64,000 nucleotides of DNA from GCA-2683825 sp965662355 (GTDB lineage Bacteria; Planctomycetota; UBA1135; GCA-002686595). Made by a program: the position numbers and the translations under genes. The notes under the pieces are model-generated. The model did no database searches, was not told the origin of the DNA, and saw only the letters and a list, made by a program, of their open reading frames with translations. Positions 7,356-14,595 of the stretch are shown in pieces. Positions within the stretch are counted from its first letter, which is position 1. Every line of letters begins with the position of its first letter. Where the stretch lies: positions 98,822 to 162,821 of the forward strand of contig CBFIHP010000014.1 in NCBI GenBank assembly GCA_965662355.1, read 5' to 3'.

Positions 7356-8978
7356 CTACGACCCCAGGGTGAGGTCCTGGGAGTTCGTCAGCTGGAAGTT
7401 CGGCCCACCGGCTTGCGGACCGGTGAAGAGCGCCTGCGTATAAGCCGTAAGGCCGCACAACATGGGGTCCGGAGGGACCAGGATCGACGCCGAACCAAAA
7501 GGCAGACCCTCCAGGGGCAGGATGAACAAAAGGTCAATACCAAGCGAGACCAAAAGGACCTGTCCATTGCCCAGCAAGGCGCTTCCCGGCGAGCCGTAGG
7601 CGAACACGATCCCGTTCGCATAGTTGCCGATGGCCGTGAACGAACACGTCGTTCCCAAGACCGGAGGGCTAGCGGTGAAGGTGCTCATGTTCGAGCCCCC
7701 GGTGCGCGTCGCGACCGCTGCTGGGGCCGGACAGTTCGCAACAGGGGTGGTTTCCAGGAGGAGGTCGTACAGCTGGGTGCTACCGCCGGAATCGTTGCGA
7801 ATCTCGATCGCATAGTCTCCCGCGGAAAGCGACGTCGCGATCTGCTCCAGCGTGCCGGCCCCGGCGCCGATCGAAGAGGCCAGGACGTTGTTGCCTCCGG
7901 CATCGTACAGGCGCAGATCCGGATCGCCGATCTGGGTCGAGTCGATGAAGTTGCCGGAATCACACGAACCGTCATTCAGCTGCTCGCTGTCGTCATAGTT
8001 GGCACCCAGCGGAGTGACGGTAACCGTCAGATCGGAACTCTGGGACAGGGAGAAGGTGAACCAATCCTGCTCGAAGCCCGCATCCAGACTCAGGGTCGAG
8101 GAGTTCGGCGGAGTGGCGCCGGTGATCGGCACCGGCATCTGCCCCACGTTCAGGGACGCCGGCAAGGCGCCCAGGTTCGTGGCCGCACCGACGGTGTTGT
8201 CGGGCTCGAAGAGGTCGCCGTAGTGACGCTGGGCGCCGCGGATGTCGTCGTGAAAGGGCCCATCGATCGAAAGCGTCAGGAAAGGCTCCATCAAGTACGT
8301 ACCGTTGCTCGAACAGACGTGGCTCAATCCGATCGAGTGCCCGGCTTCGTGCGTCACGATATTGCGCATGAAACGGTTTTGGTTGGGGCTGCTGCCCCAG
8401 TTCTCGGCGACGTCGAGAACTATGTCACCGAAGGTCGGGAAGCTGGCGTAAGCGAGGACGCCACTGTTGCCATCGATCGGCTTGCCGCCGATGCGGATGT
8501 CGCCACGGCTGTTGTTGCCTGTCGACCCCCACGCGGCTCCGTCGTCCCAGTCGTTACCAGCGCTCGTGCGGCGGACGAACTGGATCCCCGAGATCTCTTC
8601 CCAGCGATCGAGGCTTTGCTGAATACGCGCGACCCACGTGGCGCGACCGCCCTGGCCGGAGAACGCGGTATCCATCGCGTCGAAGAGTGCGCTGTCCGCG
8701 GTGCCTTCACCGATGCCGTTGGGAATGCTGAGCCCGTCGGGAACCAGACTCCACGAGAGCGTCGTCGGGGTCCCCTGGGCGCCAGGCCAGCGCGGGCCCA
8801 GATTGAACTCGAGGCGCCGGCTGAGGAGCGAATTGCGGGCCGCCATGTAGCTCTCGGACGTCCCTTCGGCGAAGCAGATCGTGTCGGCCCAGGGGGTATC
8901 GGAGGGGTGGGAAATCTGCTGAGCCGTAGCGCTCAGGCTGGCGGCGAATGCGCCTAGAATGGACAAGAAGGGCTTCAA
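7356..8978 (-). CDS. Secreted matrixin-like zinc metalloprotease with PPC and C-terminal domains
   Basis: This is a 540-residue secreted protease. The TTG at 8978 is chosen because GGGAGG precedes it and it opens a good signal peptide (KPFLSILGAFAASLSATAQ); no ATG gives one. The metzincin site HEAGHSIGLSH (His210, Glu211, His214, His220) and the Met-turn YLMEPF place it in the M10-like group. After it, at about residues 245-400, lies a pre-peptidase C-terminal (PPC) beta-sandwich with DWFTFSLSQSSDLTVTV and AGDYAIEIRN. The last 110 residues form a beta-rich domain ending QLTNSQDLTLGS, shared with the 12908-14266 protein. The likely job is extracellular protein breakdown. It converges with the MORN gene at 3 bp. 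Confidence 0.85.
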   Translation of the reverse strand: MKPFLSILGAFAASLSATAQQISHPSDTPWADTICFAEGTSESYMAARNSLLSRRLEFNLGPRWPGAQGTPTTLSWSLVPDGLSIPNGIGEGTADSALFDAMDTAFSGQGGRATWVARIQQSLDRWEEISGIQFVRRTSAGNDWDDGAAWGSTGNNSRGDIRIGGKPIDGNSGVLAYASFPTFGDIVLDVAENWGSSPNQNRFMRNIVTHEAGHSIGLSHVCSSNGTYLMEPFLTLSIDGPFHDDIRGAQRHYGDLFEPDNTVGAATNLGALPASLNVGQMPVPITGATPPNSSTLSLDAGFEQDWFTFSLSQSSDLTVTVTPLGANYDDSEQLNDGSCDSGNFIDSTQIGDPDLRLYDAGGNNVLASSIGAGAGTLEQIATSLSAGDYAIEIRNDSGGSTQLYDLLLETTPVANCPAPAAVATRTGGSNMSTFTASPPVLGTTCSFTAIGNYANGIVFAYGSPGSALLGNGQVLLVSLGIDLLFILPLEGLPFGSASILVPPDPMLCGLTAYTQALFTGPQAGGPNFQLTNSQDLTLGS

Positions 8979-9223
8979 GGTAGCCTCCCGGGGGTCTCGA
9001 GGGGTTTCTGGGGTGCACCTTCGAGTATGACCTACTCGGCGTTGAAATGGGGGAAAAATGCAACTTCCTTCCCGGGCGGCGTATTTTGCAGCCTGAGCAG
9101 CATGGAGATCCAACCCCCTCCGGTCCCGAGCCTGGGCGGCATCGGGACCGGAATCCTCACGTGCCTCGTCGGCACGCCAGGCGGGTGCTTGCTGAGGAAG
9201 CGTCGATCCTGATAGACCAGGCT

Positions 9224-10063
9224 TCAGGGCGTGTACACCCATTCACCCGCAAGCAACTCTGGGTTGGAACCGACACGCTTCACCTCGAGCTGATACTGGT
9301 TCGTGTACTCGACGCCGGGGATGATTCCCCAGTCCAGGTCGGCCAGGTCGACGCCGACACTGGCCATATGCCAGTCGTTGCGATGTAGCTGGGCCAGATC
9401 ATCGATGTCACGGTAGCCCGCGACGCCGTTCAAGATCAGATCGAACTCTTCGAGCGCATGGGTGTCGAACAGGGTGAACAGGACTTCGCGCCCTACGAGC
9501 TGGCCGTGGAGCAGGTGGTGGACTTCGTATACCCCCGGGATGCGCTCCCGGAAGCCTGTCGGGCCCAGATGGACTTGCTCGAGGATCCGGTCACGTACCA
9601 GGTGGGCGCGATGGAGACTCGTCGCCCGCACCTCCAGGTCGTACTCGACGTAGCCCTCACCCGGATCGATCTCGAGCGGCAACCCAAAGAAGCGATAGGC
9701 CTCCAGGTGGGCGCGGCTTTGGCCATTGGTGATGGATTCGCTCGGGTCATCGAAGTCGTCGCGTGCCGAGAACCAACCCGGGGGAGGGCAGGGTTCGTAG
9801 TGTCCATCGACACGGAGCGTGCCCGGTGGAGGGCAGATGTCCCATGCGGGCAGCTCGTAGGTGCGGCAGACGACGCTGTCCGCGCCCACGAAAGAGAGCT
9901 TGGCGCAGGGCTCCATGAACCCATCCATGTCGAGCTTTCCCTGGAACATTCGGATACGCAACGACACGTTGAACGAACGAATCGACTGACAGGACGTGAG
10001 CCCCGTGCCCAGTGCGGCGAGGACCAACCCCTTCGCCCACAGGCTTGCTATTTCTTGTTTCAT
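9224..10063 (-). CDS. Unknown lipoprotein, tandem paralogue B
   Basis: This 279-residue predicted lipoprotein (GLTSC, Cys25) has no domain I recognise. It is strongly similar along its whole length to the product of the gene 10 bp upstream (10074-10922). Shared blocks are CAKLSFV/CAKLTFV, ICPPPG, DPSESI, YRFFG-PLEIDPGEGYVEY, RDRILEQ, ERIPGVY, FTLFDT, AGYRDIDD and ELLAGEWVYTP. Cysteines in the N-terminal third (CAKL, ICPPPG, PCP) are conserved between the copies and could form disulfides in the periplasm. The ATG at 10063 follows a moderate aaggcgg ribosome site. The frame is open upstream, but that part overlaps the neighbour in another frame. The function is unknown. Confidence 0.75.
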   Translation of the reverse strand: MKQEIASLWAKGLVLAALGTGLTSCQSIRSFNVSLRIRMFQGKLDMDGFMEPCAKLSFVGADSVVCRTYELPAWDICPPPGTLRVDGHYEPCPPPGWFSARDDFDDPSESITNGQSRAHLEAYRFFGLPLEIDPGEGYVEYDLEVRATSLHRAHLVRDRILEQVHLGPTGFRERIPGVYEVHHLLHGQLVGREVLFTLFDTHALEEFDLILNGVAGYRDIDDLAQLHRNDWHMASVGVDLADLDWGIIPGVEYTNQYQLEVKRVGSNPELLAGEWVYTP

Positions 10064-10073
10064 GTTTCCGCCT

Positions 10074-10922
10074 TCAGGGCGTGTACACCCACTCACCCGC
10101 CAGCTCCTCGGGGTTGGAGCCGACGTTCTTGACCGCCAGCTCATAGCTGTTTCCGTACTCGACACCGGGGAGGAACCCCCAATCCAGATCGGCCAGGCCG
10201 ACGGCGACACCGGCCATGTGCCAGCCATGGCGCTGGACCAGAAAGACATCGTCGATGTCTCGGTAGCCCGCCATGTCGTTCACCGTCAGGTCGAACTGCT
10301 CGAAGGCCTTGGTGTCGAACAGCGTGAACAGAACGTTGCGGCCCACGAGCTGGGCGTGGATCAGGTGGTGGATCACATACACGCCGGGGATGCGTTCCTG
10401 GAAGCCGGTAAGACCCGAGTGGGCCTGCTCGAGGATTCGGTCGCGGATCAAGCGCGCGCGATGGCGGCTCTTTGCGCGGATCTCGAGCTCGTACTCGACG
10501 TAGCCTTCACCCGGATCGATCTCGAGCGGGAAACCAAAGAAGCGGTACGTATCGAAGTGCCCAAGGCCTGCATGTCCGTTGAGAATCGACTCGCTCGGAT
10601 CGTAGGAGTCAGGATCGGTACTGCCAGCCCCTCCCGAGGGACATGGCACATACTCTCCAGTTGCTCCCTGGGCCCCGGGCGGGGGACAGATCGGATCGGA
10701 GGGCAGCTCGTGGACATCGCATTCGATGTTCTCGCCATCGCTGTCGACGAAGGTGAGTTTCGCACACTTGCCTACATCCCCGGTTATCTCGACCTTCCCA
10801 TCCACGATGCGAACCTCCAACGTCGCGGAGTTCGAACGAAGCGTCTTGCAGGATGCGAGCCCCACGCCCAGTGCAAGGAGAATCAGTCCATGCATCCACG
10901 GGGCGGATTTCTTCTGTTTCAT
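10074..10922 (-). CDS. Unknown lipoprotein, tandem paralogue A
   Basis: This is a 282-residue predicted lipoprotein (GLASC, Cys25), the first gene of a tandem pair on the minus strand; its paralogue follows after 10 bp. ATG 10922 is preceded by ggaagga-like ribosome-binding sequence, and TATACC (10952-10957, minus strand) could be its -10 element. The protein is rich in acidic residues and aromatic beta-strand-like segments, with DPSESILNGHAGLGHFDTYR followed by FPLEIDPGEGYVEYELEI. This suggests a beta-sandwich fold, but I cannot name one. Residues around the conserved DPGEGYVEY and GYRDIDD blocks are the best candidates for a functional site. It is not assigned to any known family. Confidence 0.78.
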   Translation of the reverse strand: MKQKKSAPWMHGLILLALGVGLASCKTLRSNSATLEVRIVDGKVEITGDVGKCAKLTFVDSDGENIECDVHELPSDPICPPPGAQGATGEYVPCPSGGAGSTDPDSYDPSESILNGHAGLGHFDTYRFFGFPLEIDPGEGYVEYELEIRAKSRHRARLIRDRILEQAHSGLTGFQERIPGVYVIHHLIHAQLVGRNVLFTLFDTKAFEQFDLTVNDMAGYRDIDDVFLVQRHGWHMAGVAVGLADLDWGFLPGVEYGNSYELAVKNVGSNPEELAGEWVYTP

Positions 10923-11085
10923 GCTTTCCTTCCAGTTGGGCCTCTTTGGCCGGTATACACGTGAAATGGGTCCCTGGACCCACCGGAAGGACCGGCTCGT
11001 GAAGCTGTAGTTGCATTCAAAGTTGCGGAAACAAGCCCACGTGTCGGTAGACCGGAATAACGCCAGCTCTATCCTCTCGGGCTAG

Positions 11086-11244
11086 ATGAGCGCCCCGCAA
11101 TCCGGTACACCCTGCCCGAACTGTCAAGCTCCTGCGGAAGGACGGTTTTGCCCGGAGTGCGGTCAGGACAACACCCGCCAACGGATGTTCCTCGCCCTGG
11201 TCATGGTGCTCTACATCGGCACGATCGGACTCAGGTATCTCTAG
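11086..11244 (+). CDS. Small zinc-ribbon protein with one membrane segment
   Basis: This is a 52-residue ORF. Residues 10-27 form a zinc ribbon, CPNC then FCPECGQ, and residues 34-51 form a hydrophobic helix (MFLALVMVLYIGTIGLRYL). The arrangement resembles the N-terminus of DUF3667-type proteins and other small ribbon-plus-helix membrane proteins. The stop at 11242-11244 lies inside the 3' end of the convergent symporter gene, which ends at 11231, giving a 14-bp tail-to-tail overlap. TATCCT at 11070-11075 could be a -10 element. No clear ribosome site is seen. The precise Cys spacing makes chance unlikely, but expression is unproven. Confidence 0.6.
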   Translation: MSAPQSGTPCPNCQAPAEGRFCPECGQDNTRQRMFLALVMVLYIGTIGLRYL

Positions 11245-12763
11245 CAGCGGCTTGTGCGAGCTCGTCTTCGATCCCCGAGAGCCTCTTTCGTCCGGAGGAA
11301 TCCGTCAGACTCACGAGGACTCCGACGAGGCCCGACAGGACGAAGGCCGGGGGCAGCTCGGCCAGCTGCGCAAAGGCATCCCCGACCACCGCTAGCCGTG
11401 GCGCGCCGAACTTGAACAGCGGAATGGAAAGGAAGCCCGTCACCATGGCCGCTATGGCTCCGCGGGACGTCATTCCGCGCCAGAAGAGGGAGAGGATCAT
11501 CGTTGGACAGAAGGTCGCGGCGATACCGGACCAGCCAAAGATCACGAACCAGAAGATCGTGCGGTTCTCCGAGGACAGCGCAATGAACATGGCCACGCCG
11601 AAGGCCATCAAGGCCACCAACAGGGTCACCTTGCGGCTAGTGGACAGCAGGACACTGTCGGACATCTCGGGGTGGCGGACCTTTTGATAGTAGTCACGAA
11701 CCGCCGCACTCCCCGCCACGATGAGCAGTGAGTCCACGGTCGACATGATCGCGGCCAGGACGATGGCGATGTACAGCCCAACCAGGACGGCGGGCAAGAG
11801 GTGATCGACGAGCTCGGGCAAGACAGCCTCGCCGCTACCACCCAAGACCTCTGCGAGCGGCTGGCCGGGTTGGGTCAAGAGCGCACGCCCGACCATCCCG
11901 ATCAGCACGGCACCGCTGTCCGCAAACAACGTCCAGAGAATCGCAACCCAGGCCCCCTTGGTGATCTCGTTCTCCGAACGCATGGCCAGGAAACGCACGA
12001 AGATCTGTGGCGAGCCAAGAAAGCCGATCCCGATCGCGCACAGACCGATCGTGCCGCAGACCACCTCGATGCTCCATCCGGCGCCCCCACTCCACGAGAG
12101 AAGCGCCGGATCGATCGCCTCCAGGGAGGCGAACATCGCCCCGGGTCCTCCGATCGCAACCAAGCCGACAATCGGAAGCACAACCAGCCCAAGGAACATC
12201 AATGCGCCCTGGAAGACGTCCGACCACACCGCTGCCAGGAACCCGCCCGCGACGGAATAGACCAGCACGACCGCAAAACCGATCAACGCTCCGGCGAAGT
12301 AGTTGACACCCAGGAAGCTCTCGAACGCCTTGCCTGTCGCATCGACCTGCGCGCTGACGTAGATCGTGACGAAGATGACCAGCGAACAGGCTGCGACAAT
12401 GCGCAGCATGTGGCTGCGATCCCGAAAGCGTGATTCCAGATAGTCCGGAATCGTGATGCTGTCGTAGCGCATCGTCAGGCGGTGAAAACGCCGACTCAGA
12501 ATCAACCATGCTCCTGCGACACCAAGCACCTCGCCCAGCACGACGAAAAAGGCACGCGAGCCCACCGCCGCCCCCATACCTGTCAACCCCAAGAGCAACC
12601 AGGCCGACTCGCCAGTCGCCCGAGTGGAAAAAGCCACCGCCCAGAACCCCAGCCGCTTACCACCGGCGAAGTAGTCCTTCACATCCCGCATGCGCTTCGA
12701 AGCCAAGAACCCGATCCCGAGCAGGATCAGGAGATAGACGACGATGCCGATGACTTTCCACAC
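11231..12763 (-). CDS. Sodium:solute symporter (SSS family, PutP-like)
   Basis: This is a roughly 510-residue inner-membrane transporter with about 13 hydrophobic segments. It carries SSS-family signatures: FLASKRMRDVKDYFAGGKRLG after the first helix, STRATGESAWLLLGLTGMG, the ITIPDYLESRFRD loop, SVAGGFLAAVWSDVFQGALM, and AAIMSTVDSLLIVAGSAAVRDYY. These resemble proline/Na+ symporters, so an amino acid or another small organic solute is likely, driven by Na+. The GTG at 12763 gives a sensible N-terminus. TATCCT at 12778-12773 lies 9 nt upstream as a possible -10. The more upstream ATG at 12853 would add about 30 non-membrane residues. The exact substrate is not readable from sequence. Confidence 0.88.
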   Translation of the reverse strand: MWKVIGIVVYLLILLGIGFLASKRMRDVKDYFAGGKRLGFWAVAFSTRATGESAWLLLGLTGMGAAVGSRAFFVVLGEVLGVAGAWLILSRRFHRLTMRYDSITIPDYLESRFRDRSHMLRIVAACSLVIFVTIYVSAQVDATGKAFESFLGVNYFAGALIGFAVVLVYSVAGGFLAAVWSDVFQGALMFLGLVVLPIVGLVAIGGPGAMFASLEAIDPALLSWSGGAGWSIEVVCGTIGLCAIGIGFLGSPQIFVRFLAMRSENEITKGAWVAILWTLFADSGAVLIGMVGRALLTQPGQPLAEVLGGSGEAVLPELVDHLLPAVLVGLYIAIVLAAIMSTVDSLLIVAGSAAVRDYYQKVRHPEMSDSVLLSTSRKVTLLVALMAFGVAMFIALSSENRTIFWFVIFGWSGIAATFCPTMILSLFWRGMTSRGAIAAMVTGFLSIPLFKFGAPRLAVVGDAFAQLAELPPAFVLSGLVGVLVSLTDSSGRKRLSGIEDELAQAAARDT

Positions 12764-12907
12764 GAGGCGCGCAGGATACCATCCACCCCCTTCTGCCGAT
12801 TCCGCAAAGCACCCCCGCAACGGTCTGCGTGAGACGACGGTGAGAACGGGCAAAGCGATGCGGGGCCACCGCAGTCTACGAGCTCCAAGTCTTCCCCCCC
12901 GACCAGC

Positions 12908-14266
12908 CTAGAGCCCCAGCGTCACATTCTCCGCATTGCACAAGCGCGCACCCACGCCCCCACTGAACGTAAAGCCCTGGCACGTGCCCATGCGGCCCAA
13001 CCAGGCTGCATCGCCAGGAATCGGAATCGAGATCAGGTCGACGAAACCCGAGGACGGAACGATGCTGGAGCCGAAGAACGTGCTGGTGAGGTCGACCAGG
13101 AGCTCGCCGGCTGCAAGCACCGGACCCAGGGCCGAATCCGCATAGCAGAGCACACCGCTGAAGCCCGCGCCGCCGGGATGGCCGGTGGCGTTGATGGTGA
13201 TGTCCCACGAGCTGCCGAGGACCGGCGGAAGGGTGCTGCCCATGCACAAGGGGTTCAGCCCCGAGCCGTTGTAGGTAACCGCTTCCGCAAGTATGGCTGC
13301 GGCGTTACCAGGATCGAAGGGCCAGCTGTTCGTCAGCGTCTCGTGTCCCACGGCACCGATGCGCACATGAATCCCGCCCGGACCGGCGGCCTCCGGAATC
13401 GGAGCGATGATTTGCGTGCCGCCGTTCGTCGAATTCAGGTTCCCGATGATGATCCGAGGGTCGTCACCCGTTTGCGTCACGGCCTCTGGTGTGAACCACA
13501 CGGCATTGCCTGTGGGCGTGAAGTCGGTACCCGTGACGGTAACGGCACCGACGACCGAGTCGATCGAGACACCGGTTACGGTCGGCTTGTCGAAGACTCG
13601 CACACCGTAGATGCACTGGATTCCGGCGATATCATCCGAGTTGATGGAACGATCGCCTTCGTTGCTGGGTCCCGTCGAGGGTGACATCGTCGCCCCGCCG
13701 TTCGAGGAGTGCCCCAGACCGAGGGCGTGACCGTACTCGTGCACCAAGACCCCTTGGAGATCGAAGTGACCGCTGTTGACGTTGCCCGGGCCGTCGGCCC
13801 AGATCCAGTTGTCACAGAAGCGGATGCGCCAACCGATGGAGAAGCCGGACTCCGCAAAGGCGAGGGTTCCACCGTCGCAGGACGAAATGGCCGAAACGAC
13901 ATTTGTGATGGTGCTGCCGATACCGTCGGCGATTCCCATCCACGCGGGCTCGAAGTTGGCGTTGCCATTGCCCAGGAACCCCTGTGTAGGGTCACCGCTA
14001 CCATTGCCGTGCCCGGTCCCCCATTCGACGGCGCCTTTCCAGATCGCCATCTCCGCTCCCGTAAAGCCGGGGAAGTTCGAATGGGCCGTCGTATTGTTGT
14101 TCGTCGCGCCGTCGGCGAAGTTGTCGAACACACGGAAGTGGCGCTCGTCGACCGACAGGTCGCTTCCGAGCTTCGAGAAGCCGCTGGCCTGCTTGGCGGG
14201 GATCAGCAGGAAGGCCGCTGCGCAGAACGCGACCGTAGGGAGTACGTAAGTACTAATTCGCTGCAT
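12908..14266 (-). CDS. Secreted matrixin-like metalloprotease with IPT/TIG-like and C-terminal domains
   Basis: This is a 452-residue secreted zinc protease. A signal peptide (residues 1 to about 28) precedes the catalytic domain, whose site is HEYGHALGLGHS (His176, Glu177, His180, His186) with the Met-turn ATMSP. A beta-sandwich of IPT/TIG type follows (KPTVTGVSIDSVVGAVTVTG, about residues 225-310). The last 100 residues are the beta-rich domain also found in the 7356-8978 protease: LPPVLGSSWDITINATG, AGELLVDL, CQGFTFSGG, CNAENVTLGL. The preceding sequence on its strand includes a run of nine C (G on plus, 14272-14280). It is probably exported and degrades extracellular protein. Confidence 0.85.
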   Translation of the reverse strand: MQRISTYVLPTVAFCAAAFLLIPAKQASGFSKLGSDLSVDERHFRVFDNFADGATNNNTTAHSNFPGFTGAEMAIWKGAVEWGTGHGNGSGDPTQGFLGNGNANFEPAWMGIADGIGSTITNVVSAISSCDGGTLAFAESGFSIGWRIRFCDNWIWADGPGNVNSGHFDLQGVLVHEYGHALGLGHSSNGGATMSPSTGPSNEGDRSINSDDIAGIQCIYGVRVFDKPTVTGVSIDSVVGAVTVTGTDFTPTGNAVWFTPEAVTQTGDDPRIIIGNLNSTNGGTQIIAPIPEAAGPGGIHVRIGAVGHETLTNSWPFDPGNAAAILAEAVTYNGSGLNPLCMGSTLPPVLGSSWDITINATGHPGGAGFSGVLCYADSALGPVLAAGELLVDLTSTFFGSSIVPSSGFVDLISIPIPGDAAWLGRMGTCQGFTFSGGVGARLCNAENVTLGL

Positions 14267-14595
14267 GCTTTGGGGGGGGGAGACGAGACCCAGGGACAGG
14301 GTCGGACAGCCGTTGGATTCCAGAGTACTACGGGGAGTCGATTCCTGCCTCTGAGGGTGCCACGCGGGCCTTAAAGTTCCGCGTTTTTACCTGATTGTGA
14401 ACACCGACGCCAAAACCCCAAGCGGGTCGTCCGCCGATTGGGAAAGCCCGGCCCCCCCGGAGTCCCACCGAGTCCGGCCGTTTCGCAGTGGAGTGGCCCG
14501 GAATGCTATTCTCCGTTTGTCATTCTTCGAGCCCAGTACCTCGTGTCGCTGGCCCTTTCGATTCGCGTTTCTCCATAGCCTGGGAGCTTTGTTTC
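14267..14595. other. Divergent intergenic region
   Basis: This 329-bp stretch lies between two divergently transcribed metalloprotease genes and holds no gene I can support. On the plus strand TATTCT at 14507-14512 could be a -10 for the downstream gene, and gggag at 14583-14587 is a ribosome-binding-like site before the ATG at 14596. A run of nine G at 14272-14280 sits next to the minus-strand start. Confidence 0.4.

Noticed and set aside
7413..8957. Plus-strand open frame (about 510 codons)
   Set aside because: It is antisense to the matrixin-like protease at 7356-8978, which has HExxHxxGxxH and a Met-turn. The plus product is Arg-rich and low-complexity.
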